Of a DNA stretch of 64,000 bases, positions 18,026 through 25,395 are shown piece after piece. Below the pieces are notes generated by a model, which searched no databases, had not been told where the DNA came from, and saw only the letters and a list, made by a program, of their open reading frames with translations. The first letter of the stretch is position 1; each line of letters begins with the position of its first letter. The position numbers and the translations under genes were made by a program. The stretch is from Cellulomonas sp. (GTDB lineage Bacteria; Actinomycetota; Actinomycetes; Actinomycetales; Cellulomonadaceae), in contig NZ_JADGMY010000031.1 in NCBI RefSeq assembly GCF_015234515.1, forward strand, positions 41,989 through 105,988, read 5' to 3'.

Positions 18026-18924
18026 CAGGACTCCCCGAAGATCGAGCCGAGGTCGACGTCGAGGCCGAGCCACATGCCCACGAAGATGAAGATCAACGCG
18101 CCCGGGACGAGGACCATGGAGGTCACCAGGGTCACGCGCGGCGAGGCCTTCGCTGCGGCCTGCCGCTGGCGCTGCCCGCTCGCCTTGCGCATGTCCTCCG
18201 CGATGCGCTGCAACGACTCCGCGAGCGGCGCCCCGAGCTCCTGCGACTGCAGGAGTGCCGAGACGAACTGGCCGACCGCCTCCGACGCGCTGCGCCGTCG
18301 CAGGTCCTGGAACGCCTGCCGCACCGACGCGCCGTTCGCGATCTGGTGGAGCGTGAGGTCGATCTCCTCGGCGAGCGGACCCTCGAAGTGCTGCGAGACC
18401 CGCGACAGGGCCGCGCGGAAGTTGACCCCCGCCATGACCGTCACCGCCAGGACGTCGAGGAAGTCCGGCAGGTCCCGGTCCATGCGCTCACGGCGGCGTC
18501 GCTGCGCACCCGCGATCCGCCCCAGCGGCATGATCACCGGCAGCACCAGGGTCAGCAGCGCGAGCGGGAAGGCCCGGATGAGCAGGAGCACGAGGATCAG
18601 GGGCAGGCACAGCAGGCACCACCACGCGATCCGGGTGAGCAGTCCGTCGACCGTCATCCCGTCGGGCCGGCCGGCCTCGTCGATCCGGCGCTGGATCGAC
18701 GCGATGCGTCGCGGCCCGAGCCGGCGCCGGATCCACGGCACCTGGCGTGCGGCGAGCTTCTCGAGCGGCGACTGGCCCTCGGCGCGACGACGCTGCTCGT
18801 CCCGCAGCAGCGCGAGGTCCTCGACTGCCAGGCCGTCGAGCGCGTCGGCGCGCATGGCCCGCCACCCGACGAGGAACAGGGCGGCGGCGGCGGCAGCGGC
18901 GATCCCTGCGAGCAGCGCGATCAT
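18025..18924 (-). CDS. tadC: TadC, type II/IV secretion F-type platform protein
   Basis: The 299-residue inner-membrane protein starts with a hydrophobic helix, then a cytoplasmic stretch, two helices, and a T2SSF domain with FLDVLAVTVMAGVNFRAALSRV and GAPLAESLQRIAEDMRKASGQR. It ends in a helix pair. With TadB it forms the platform on which the TadA ATPase drives pilin polymerisation. The start overlaps the TadB stop by 4 nt, typical of this operon. Length is normal. Confidence 0.9.
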   Translation of the reverse strand: MIALLAGIAAAAAAALFLVGWRAMRADALDGLAVEDLALLRDEQRRRAEGQSPLEKLAARQVPWIRRRLGPRRIASIQRRIDEAGRPDGMTVDGLLTRIAWWCLLCLPLILVLLLIRAFPLALLTLVLPVIMPLGRIAGAQRRRRERMDRDLPDFLDVLAVTVMAGVNFRAALSRVSQHFEGPLAEEIDLTLHQIANGASVRQAFQDLRRRSASEAVGQFVSALLQSQELGAPLAESLQRIAEDMRKASGQRQRQAAAKASPRVTLVTSMVLVPGALIFIFVGMWLGLDVDLGSIFGES

Positions 18925-19841
18925 CCGTCGAACCTCGTCATCCTGCGGATGAGGACGAATCCCCCGACGAACAGCGACGAGCCGACGATGAGCGCGCCAC
19001 GGCCCAACCAGTCCTCCGTCATCGCCTCGACCGTGCCCGGCCGGATCACGTTGAGCAGGAACAGCAGTGCGAAGCCCATGCCGATCACGAGGTATCCCGT
19101 GGAGGTCGACTGGGCGAGCACGGTGCGGACCTCGCGGCGGATCTCCTTGCGCTCCTCGAGGGTGTCCGCGATGTCGCGCAGGGCCGTGACGAGCGAGCCG
19201 CCGCTGCGGGCGCTCACGAGCAGCGTGGAGGCGAGCACCGCGACCTCACGGGACGGCAGCCGGGTGGTGAGCTCCCCGATCGCGGTGTCGAGGTCCTCCC
19301 CGAACCGCATCCGCGAGGCGACGCGGGCCATCTCGGGACCCGCCGGCGCGTCGAGCTCGTTCGCCGCGAGCGCGAGCGCGGAGGCGATGGACAGCCCGGC
19401 GCTCGTGGCGTTCGAGAGCAGGCGCGCCAGCTCCGGCATCTGCCCGATGAACGCCTCGTTGCGACGCTGCTGGGCACGCGACAGGTAGAACCGCAGACCG
19501 ACGACGACCGCCACCACACCCAGCAGCCCGAAGACGGGCGCCAGCCCCACGGCCAGCAGCCAGGCCACCGCGACGCCACCGATCACGGCGGTCGACGCGA
19601 CCGTCAGCGGTGCGCGCTCCTCGCCCGCGAGGAGCAGCTGCTCCTCGGTCCAGCGCCCCCACCGGGTCCGCCGGAAGTCGCGGTCCCACCCGGCGTAGCG
19701 CGCACCACCCTGCACCGCGCTGTCCTCGACGCCCGCGACGAGCTCGCGGCGACGCGAGCTGACCGCCACGAGGTTGCCGACGCCCAGCACCAGCGTGAGG
19801 CACGTGAGCAGCACCAGGACGAGGATGGCCAGGACGATCAT
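18921..19841 (-). CDS. tadB: TadB, type II/IV secretion F-type platform protein
   Basis: The 306-residue product has an N-terminal helix (IVLAILVLVLLTCLTLVLGV), a paired helix around residues 95-125, and a T2SSF domain containing MPELARLLSNATSAGLSIAS and VLASTLLVSARSGGSLVTAL. The C-terminal helices contain TGYLVIGMGFALLFLLNVI. Together with TadC it makes the inner-membrane platform. It overlaps both neighbours by 4 nt, which indicates tight translational coupling TadA-TadB-TadC. Confidence 0.9.
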   Translation of the reverse strand: MIVLAILVLVLLTCLTLVLGVGNLVAVSSRRRELVAGVEDSAVQGGARYAGWDRDFRRTRWGRWTEEQLLLAGEERAPLTVASTAVIGGVAVAWLLAVGLAPVFGLLGVVAVVVGLRFYLSRAQQRRNEAFIGQMPELARLLSNATSAGLSIASALALAANELDAPAGPEMARVASRMRFGEDLDTAIGELTTRLPSREVAVLASTLLVSARSGGSLVTALRDIADTLEERKEIRREVRTVLAQSTSTGYLVIGMGFALLFLLNVIRPGTVEAMTEDWLGRGALIVGSSLFVGGFVLIRRMTRFDG

Positions 19842-21238
19842 GCGGACTCCTCGGCCGTGTCGACGGGGCGTTCGAGCGCCCCGGTGCCGGGGACGACGTG
19901 GGGACGGACCGCCTGCTTGCCGATCACCTCGCCCGCGATGCGCAGCTTGTCCAGCAGCGGGCGCGGGATCGGGTGCCGGACGAACTGACCGGGCGGTCCC
20001 GAGCCGTTCGGGACCTCCGGGTCCCAGCGCATGATCGGCTCGACGACGAAGTCCTCCCGGTGCCGGGACGCGACCCAGCCGACCTCGGTGACGCGGCGCG
20101 TGCCGTCGGACCCGCGCAGCAGCTGCACGACGATGTCGACCGCGTTGTTCACCTGGTCGCGCAGCGCGTGGAACGGGACGTCCACCTCGCTCATCGACGC
20201 CAGCGTCTCGAGCCGGATCAGCGCGTCGACGGTGCTGTTGGCGTGCACCGTGGCGAGCGACCCCTCGTGGCCGGTGTTCATGGCCTGGAGCATGTCGAGC
20301 GCCTCGCCCCCGCGGACCTCGCCGACGATGATCCGGTCGGGCCGCATGCGCAGCGCGTTGCGGACGAGGTCGCGGATCGTCACCTGCCCGTGGCCCTCGA
20401 CGTTCGCCGGCCGGGTCTCGAGGCGCACCACGTGCTCCTGCGAGAGCGACAGCTCGGCTGCGTCCTCGATCGTGATGATGCGCTGCCGGCCCTGGATGAA
20501 CGCCGACAGCGCGTTGAGCATCGTCGTCTTCCCGGAGGACGTGCCGCCCGAGACGATGATGTTCATGCGCGCGCGCACGCAGGCCGCGAGCAGCTCGGAC
20601 GTCGGGCCGTCGAGGCTCCCGCGGTTCAGCAGCTCCTCGAGACCGTACGACTTCGGGAAGAGCCGGATCGTGACCGTGGGCCCGTTGAGCACGAGCGGCG
20701 GCAGGATGACGTGCACACGGGCGCCGCGCGGCATGCGCTCGTCGGCGGGCAGCCGCGCGTCGACCATCGGGCTCGACTCGTCCACGCGCCGGTTCACGGT
20801 CGACACGATGCGGTCGATCGTCTGGAGCAGCTGCTCCTCGGAGGCGAAGGCGGTCCGGACCCGCTCGACCTGGCCGTAGCGCTCGACGTAGATCGTCGAC
20901 GGGCCGTTGATCATGATCTCCGACACCGTCTCGTCCGCGAGCAACGGCTCCAGGACGCCGAGCCCGATGGACTCGTCGACGACGCGACGCACGAGCGCGT
21001 TGCGCTCCCGCGTGCTGAGGATGACGCCCTCGGAGGACACGAGGTGCGCGACGACGCGCTCGAGGCGGATGCGGCGCTGGGCGGCGTCGAGCTTGCCGAG
21101 CTCGTGGAGGTCGACCTCGTCCAGCAGCTTCGCCTTGAAGGTCGAGACCAGCCCCTCGTCCAGCTCGTTGCGCCCGGTCAGCGGCAGCGCCGCGTCGGCG
21201 GCCCGCGACGCGCCCCAGTCACCGAATCCCGCGCTCAT
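19838..21238 (-). CDS. tadA: TadA/CpaF secretion ATPase
   Basis: The 466-residue hexameric ATPase powers Flp pilus assembly. Its N-terminal domain (1-150) has the VSEIMINGPSTIYVER region. The catalytic domain has Walker A GGTSSGKTT (231-239), IITIEDAAEL (Asp box), RMRPDRIIVGEVRGGEA (Walker B with the Glu) and the His box SLATVHANS. All key residues are present, so it should be active. The start overlaps the TadE stop and the end overlaps TadB, both by a few bases. Confidence 0.95.
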   Translation of the reverse strand: MSAGFGDWGASRAADAALPLTGRNELDEGLVSTFKAKLLDEVDLHELGKLDAAQRRIRLERVVAHLVSSEGVILSTRERNALVRRVVDESIGLGVLEPLLADETVSEIMINGPSTIYVERYGQVERVRTAFASEEQLLQTIDRIVSTVNRRVDESSPMVDARLPADERMPRGARVHVILPPLVLNGPTVTIRLFPKSYGLEELLNRGSLDGPTSELLAACVRARMNIIVSGGTSSGKTTMLNALSAFIQGRQRIITIEDAAELSLSQEHVVRLETRPANVEGHGQVTIRDLVRNALRMRPDRIIVGEVRGGEALDMLQAMNTGHEGSLATVHANSTVDALIRLETLASMSEVDVPFHALRDQVNNAVDIVVQLLRGSDGTRRVTEVGWVASRHREDFVVEPIMRWDPEVPNGSGPPGQFVRHPIPRPLLDKLRIAGEVIGKQAVRPHVVPGTGALERPVDTAEESA

Positions 21239-21573
21239 CAGGGTGCCGTCCGCGGCATGACGGCGAACCGGGTCACGGTCATCTGCGGCAGGTAGCCCAC
21301 GTCGACGGTGCGCACCTCGAGGCGGACCCCACCCGTGGAGGGGTAGCTGATGGCCGACACCTCGACGGCGCCCGGCAGCGACTGCCGGATCGCGGGCGCG
21401 GCGGGCGACCCCAGGCTCAGGGCGCGGGCCCCGTCCCGGACCGCCTGGTTCGCGGCGTGCACCGTGTAGACGAAGGACGCGGCGTACAGCATGAGGCCCA
21501 GGAGGGCGACGACGGTGGGGATCAGCCCCACGAGCTCGAGGGAGGCCGACCCCTCGTCACGACGACGTCTCAC
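21238..21573 (-). CDS. TadE-like pseudopilin
   Basis: The 111-residue product starts MRRRRDEG/SASLELVG: a basic leader, cleavage after Gly8 and Glu13 at +5, then a hydrophobic helix and an AANQAVRDGARALSLG segment typical of TadE/TadF. The extracellular part is about 65 residues. The GTG start overlaps the stop of the TadZ-TadE fusion gene, so the two TadE-type domains are encoded back to back. It is thought to be a minor pilin initiating assembly. Confidence 0.85.
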   Translation of the reverse strand: MRRRRDEGSASLELVGLIPTVVALLGLMLYAASFVYTVHAANQAVRDGARALSLGSPAAPAIRQSLPGAVEVSAISYPSTGGVRLEVRTVDVGYLPQMTVTRFAVMPRTAP

Positions 21574-23141
21574 GACTCACGCACCACCTCTCGCTGAATG
21601 GTCACGGACCACGGCAGGTCGGAGACGCCCGGTGCGACCAGCGGCACGCGGGCCTCGACCTCGACGAGGTCGGGGCGCCCGGCGTCGAACCGCACGGACA
21701 CGCCCGAGCGCATCCCGGACGGGAACACGTCGCGCGCCGCGTCGCGGACCTGCCAGTCCGCCTCGTGCAGAGCGACCGAGCGTGCGGCCTGCTGCGCCGC
21801 GTACCCGGTCCACACCGCGGTCATCCCGGCCCAGCCGAGCTGCCACATGACGACGCACACCAGCAGGAGCGCCGGCAGCACACCCAGGAACTCGACCGAG
21901 ACGCTGCCGTCGTCCGCGGCGGCGGCGCGCCGCCCGCGCGTCCGCTGCTGGCTCTCCCCGGGCGGCGCGCCCGGTTCCACCAGCAGCCCGCCGACGCCGA
22001 CCGCTCGACCGAGCCCGCGCACGGCCCGCCACCACCCGACGTCGGTGACCAGCTCGGGGCTGCGCGAGTTGGCGGAGGCCTCGAGCTTCTTGCCCATCTC
22101 CGGCACGATCACGTCGAGCAGAGGGGACGGCGACAGGCGCCGGGCGACGTCGGGCTGGACCTCGTCCGCGCGGCTCGACCGGTTCAGCAGCACCGAGACG
22201 TGCTCCGGGCGCCGGACCTGCAGGCTCTCCCACGCCGTGACGTTCCGGCGCAGCGCCCGCAGGCTCAGCAGGTCGGGGGTGGCGACGGCGACGACCTCGT
22301 CCGCGATCTCCACGACGGCGGCCTGCACCGGGGTCACGCGCGCGCCGACGTCGACGAGGACGAGGTCGTACTGCTGGCGGACCAGGGCCACGATCTGCCG
22401 GATCGCGCTCGGCGTCACGAACTCGGTCTCGCGCACGTCACCCGGCGGGAGCAGCAGGTGCATGCCGGACTCGTGCACGAACACGGCGTCCGCGACCGTC
22501 CGCAGCGACAGGTCGTCCGACACCTTCGCCAGGTCGGCGACCGACGTGCGGTAGCGCGCCTCGATGAAGCTCGTGACGTCGCCCTTCTCGAGGTCGAGGT
22601 CGATGACGAGCACCTTGAGCGACGGCAGCTCGCGCCGCACGTCCCAGGCGAGGTGCGTGGTGAACGTGGTCGTCCCGACGCCCCCCTTGGTCCCGGAGAA
22701 CGCGACGACCAGCGCACGGCCCCGGTTCGTGGCGCCGTCGGCCACGGACTGGACGAAGCCCTGCATGTGCCGCGACCACTCCAGCGCGTTCTGCACCCGC
22801 TGCTGGACGTCGGTGAAGGACAGCGGGTAGGCCAGCACACCGCGTGCGCCCGCGTCCATCGCGTCGGCCAGGGCCGCCGGGTCCGTCTCCGAGGTGAGGA
22901 CCACCACGACGCTCGCCGGACGGCGGATCGACAGGTCGCGGATCACCTGGTGCACCTGGTCCGGGCCGAGCGTGTCGTGCACGAGCACGAGTGCGGGGTC
23001 CCGGGTGAGCACGAGGTCGGTCAGCTCGCTCGTGGTCTCGCCGACACCGACGATCTCGACGTCGGACGCCTCGGCGAGCTGGGCCCGCAGCTCGTACGCG
23101 AGCGACTGGTCGGCGCACCCGATGACGACGTGCGCGGCCAT
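21570..23141 (-). CDS. TadZ/CpaE-type ATPase fused to a TadE-like pseudopilin
   Basis: Residues 1-125 form a receiver-like domain without clear phosphorylation residues. Residues 140-360 form a ParA/MinD-type ATPase with GTKGGVGTTTF (P-loop with Thr in place of the second Lys, common in TadZ) and VLVIDLDLEKGDV. After a linker comes DDG/SVSVEFLG: Gly412, Glu417 at +5, a hydrophobic helix, and AAQQAARSVALHEAD as in TadE. The total is 523 residues; a usual TadZ has about 380-400. The frame is continuous, without any sign of a misread. TadZ places Tad systems at the cell pole. Cleavage at Gly412 would release a normal pseudopilin of about 110 residues from the cytoplasmic ATPase. Confidence 0.88.
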   Translation of the reverse strand: MAAHVVIGCADQSLAYELRAQLAEASDVEIVGVGETTSELTDLVLTRDPALVLVHDTLGPDQVHQVIRDLSIRRPASVVVVLTSETDPAALADAMDAGARGVLAYPLSFTDVQQRVQNALEWSRHMQGFVQSVADGATNRGRALVVAFSGTKGGVGTTTFTTHLAWDVRRELPSLKVLVIDLDLEKGDVTSFIEARYRTSVADLAKVSDDLSLRTVADAVFVHESGMHLLLPPGDVRETEFVTPSAIRQIVALVRQQYDLVLVDVGARVTPVQAAVVEIADEVVAVATPDLLSLRALRRNVTAWESLQVRRPEHVSVLLNRSSRADEVQPDVARRLSPSPLLDVIVPEMGKKLEASANSRSPELVTDVGWWRAVRGLGRAVGVGGLLVEPGAPPGESQQRTRGRRAAAADDGSVSVEFLGVLPALLLVCVVMWQLGWAGMTAVWTGYAAQQAARSVALHEADWQVRDAARDVFPSGMRSGVSVRFDAGRPDLVEVEARVPLVAPGVSDLPWSVTIQREVVRES

Positions 23142-23866
23142 CAGTTGCCCACTCCTTCCGGGACGGACTGGCCGCCGAGGTTCTCGGCGTCGAAGTCGTC
23201 CTCCTCGCCGGTCCGGTTGCTCAGGCCCGCGGGGAGCCCGACGAGGCGGACCTCCTGGGCGAACGCGGCGGCGTAGGTCACGGCGAGGGCGTCGTTGGGC
23301 TCCAGCGCGAGCGTCACCGGGACCACGGCCTGCGTCCCCGAGGCGGCCGTCTCGTCGAGCACGACCTGGCTGCCGCGCACGGACACGACGCGGACGTCGC
23401 GGACGAGCACGCGGACCTGCTTGGCCAGGCCGGGCACGTCGGCGAACACGGCGTAGATGTCGACGCGGTCACCGGGCCGGACCCGGTCCGCCACGCCCGT
23501 GACCTGGTTCACCGCGATGGCGATCTCACGCTCGGTGGTGCTGAGGTCGGACGGCGGGACGAGCAGGTCCGACGAGACCATGGTGCCGGCGAGCAGGTTC
23601 GTGGCGATCCTGCGCCCGACGAGCTCGTCGAGCGCGACCTCCGCGCTCGGCGCCAGCCACCGCGCCGGGACCTCGTCGGCCACGAGGTCGCCCTCCTGGA
23701 GCTCCGCGAACGCGGGCGTGTCCTCGGCGAGCCGGTACACGGTACGAACCGCGCCCACCTGGCTGGCGACGTTGCCGACGTACGAGGCGATCACGAAGAA
23801 CACGACCACGGCGAAGACGACGGACAGCAGGATGAACAGGACACCGCGGCGCTGGCGGGGATTCAC
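23141..23866 (-). CDS. cpaB: CpaB/RcpC-type pilus assembly protein
   Basis: The 241-residue product has an N-terminal membrane helix (LFILLSVVFAVVVFFVIASYV). An SAF domain follows (LQEGDLVADEVPARWLAP, ELVGRRIATNLLAGTMVSSD). Then comes the CpaB/RcpC repeat with REIAIAVNQVTGVADRVRPG and GDRVDIYAVF. GTG 23866 is preceded by GAGGAG 8 nt upstream and overlaps the upstream gene's stop (GTGA). It is normally linked to the secretin channel in Gram-negative Tad systems. In actinobacteria, with no secretin, it may fit pilus passage through the wall. Confidence 0.9.
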   Translation of the reverse strand: MNPRQRRGVLFILLSVVFAVVVFFVIASYVGNVASQVGAVRTVYRLAEDTPAFAELQEGDLVADEVPARWLAPSAEVALDELVGRRIATNLLAGTMVSSDLLVPPSDLSTTEREIAIAVNQVTGVADRVRPGDRVDIYAVFADVPGLAKQVRVLVRDVRVVSVRGSQVVLDETAASGTQAVVPVTLALEPNDALAVTYAAAFAQEVRLVGLPAGLSNRTGEEDDFDAENLGGQSVPEGVGN

Positions 23867-24672
23867 GAGAGGGCTCCTCGGGGATCGACGGCGGCGGGCC
23901 GCACGTGGCAGAAGGGACAGGTCTCGGAGAAGAGGAGCGCATCGCAGACCCCGCACCTGCCGCCGGCGGGGGGAAGCTCCATGCGCTGCTCGACCGGCAG
24001 GGCCACGAGCTCGACAGCACCCTCGACCCCGACGCGGGCACGGGTGTCGAGCGCGAGCGCGGGCAGGTCCGTCGTCGTGGCGGAGCCGGCGGTCGTCAGG
24101 ACGTCCTGCCGGGCCGCGTCGGGCAGGCGCCCGATGCCCGCGCCGTAGACCTCACCGCGCGCGACGACCGGCTCGGCGGCCGAGGCGCGACCGACGGCCC
24201 GGACCTCGGGAAGAGGGCCCGAGAACGTCACGACGAAGCCGTTCCCTCCGGGCATCCAGGACCGCAGGTGCTGGCCGACCGCGACCTGGGGCTGCTCGAG
24301 CCGGGCGACGCTCGGGGTCCACGCACCGCTCCAGGTCTGCTCGAGGAGCCGGTCCGCGATGACGACAGCGATGCCCGCGTCCACCCCCGCCGCGGCGACC
24401 TGGCTGGCGACGAGCAGCAGCGCGGCGGGCCCGTGGTGCGTGGTCCGCCAGGCGACCGGGTGCCCGGCGTCCGTGGCCAGGGCGGCGTGCCGCCGGACGA
24501 GCGACGCGTGCCGCCTTTCACCCAGAAGAAGGAGGTGCGCGCCACGACCCTGGAGCCGCTCGAGGACGCCCGGCAGGTCGTCCGGGGCCGTCAGCAGCAG
24601 GGCGTCGCTCTCGACGAGCTCCCGCGCCTCCGGGGTGGGCGGCACGAGCGCCGACACGACGATGCGCTGCAT
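23863..24672 (-). CDS. Zinc-ribbon protein heading the tad operon, function unknown
   Basis: The 269-residue product is mostly alpha/beta and cytoplasmic. Its N-terminal half looks like a degenerate TadZ/MinD-type domain (VLERLQGRGAHLLLLG, VAAAGVDAGIAVVIADRLLE). At the C-terminus there is a four-cysteine zinc ribbon: CGVC then CPFC, 11 residues apart, at about 244-258. The start is ATG 24672 with GAGGAG somewhat far upstream (12 nt). It is first in the operon and overlaps CpaB by 4 nt. I do not recognise a named family; a regulatory or scaffolding role for the Tad machinery is a guess. Confidence 0.7.
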   Translation of the reverse strand: MQRIVVSALVPPTPEARELVESDALLLTAPDDLPGVLERLQGRGAHLLLLGERRHASLVRRHAALATDAGHPVAWRTTHHGPAALLLVASQVAAAGVDAGIAVVIADRLLEQTWSGAWTPSVARLEQPQVAVGQHLRSWMPGGNGFVVTFSGPLPEVRAVGRASAAEPVVARGEVYGAGIGRLPDAARQDVLTTAGSATTTDLPALALDTRARVGVEGAVELVALPVEQRMELPPAGGRCGVCDALLFSETCPFCHVRPAAVDPRGALS

Positions 24673-24828
24673 GGATACCGTGCTCTCCTCGGTGCCGGGG
24701 CCATCGTGGGCACTGTGACGACGTGCGGTCCCAGTCATGGGAACAGGGCATCCCGGCACGATTCGGGCATGCGGTGGACAGTATGACCCAGATCGACCGG
24801 ACCAGCGGATGATAGTGGGGAACGGCAG
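24673..24828. promoter_or_regulatory. divergent promoter region, tad head operon and DUF192 gene
   Basis: These 156 bases separate the two divergent genes and must hold both promoters. Two CCCA..TGGG-type near-palindromes lie here: 24697-24712 and 24727-24744. The first shares the core CCATCGTGGG with the element before flp at 16150-16165. GATAGT at about 24811 could be the DUF192 -10 box, and CATACT in the minus sense around 24780 the tad one. Assignments are by eye. Confidence 0.4.
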
Positions 24829-25197
24829 ATGGGCAATTCCGGCACTCGGCTGATCGTGGACGGCCGCGACGTGGCGGACGTCGTCGTCGCGGACACCTGG
24901 GCGCGCCGCGCCCGCGGGATGCTGGCGCGCAGCCCGCTCCCCGCGTCCATGTGGTTCGTGGGTGAGAGCGGCGTGCACGGTGTGGGCATGACACGGTCCC
25001 TCGACGTCGCCCTGCTCGACGACGCCGGCCGCGTGGTCGCCACGACGGTCCTGCGCCCGTTCGGCATGACGCGGCCCCGCCGGGGCGTCGCGGACGTCCT
25101 CGAGGCACCGTGCGGCAGCTTCGCCCGCTGGGGACTGGCGGTCGGCAGCACGCTGGCGCGACGAGGCGGGAGCGCGGCGGTGACCGGCGGGACGTGA
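24829..25197 (+). CDS. DUF192 family protein
   Basis: The 122-residue product matches DUF192: it contains TWARRARGMLARSPLP, then WFVGESGVHGVGMTRSLDVALLD and VLEAPCGSFARWGLAVGS, with the family's conserved G-V-H-x-x-x-M and A-x-x-G-x pattern. The family is soluble, with no agreed biochemical role. In many actinobacteria it is found beside Tad pilus genes. Here it diverges from the tad operon over a shared 156-bp promoter region, which supports a functional link without showing what it is. Confidence 0.85.
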   Translation: MGNSGTRLIVDGRDVADVVVADTWARRARGMLARSPLPASMWFVGESGVHGVGMTRSLDVALLDDAGRVVATTVLRPFGMTRPRRGVADVLEAPCGSFARWGLAVGSTLARRGGSAAVTGGT

Positions 25198-25268
25198 GGC
25201 ACACCGTCATCCTCGGCGCCCCGCGTCCCGGGACGTAGGGCCCACGGGCCGATTCGCCCGGGTGCCCG

Positions 25269-25289
25269 CTGGGCCCGTCGTGGGCCCAG
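25269..25289. terminator. perfect hairpin after DUF192 gene
   Basis: CTGGGCCC and GGGCCCAG arms of 8 nt flank a GTCGT loop, 72 bp after the DUF192 stop and 107 bp before the ABC exporter start. This could be a terminator or part of the ABC gene's control region. Its centre resembles the palindromes before flp and tad. Confidence 0.45.
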
Positions 25290-25395
25290 CGACCCAGAGG
25301 TGCGCCGGAGGGCTCCCGCCAGGGCCCCGTCGGGCGCCTCGCGCCGCGGTAAAGCCTTTCAGCGATGTCAGTACCGCCCCGTAACGTTCTGCGAC

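Noticed and set aside
7501..24672. Horizontally acquired island
   Set aside because: GC content and codon use look like the flanks, and there are no integrase, tRNA or direct repeats at the borders.
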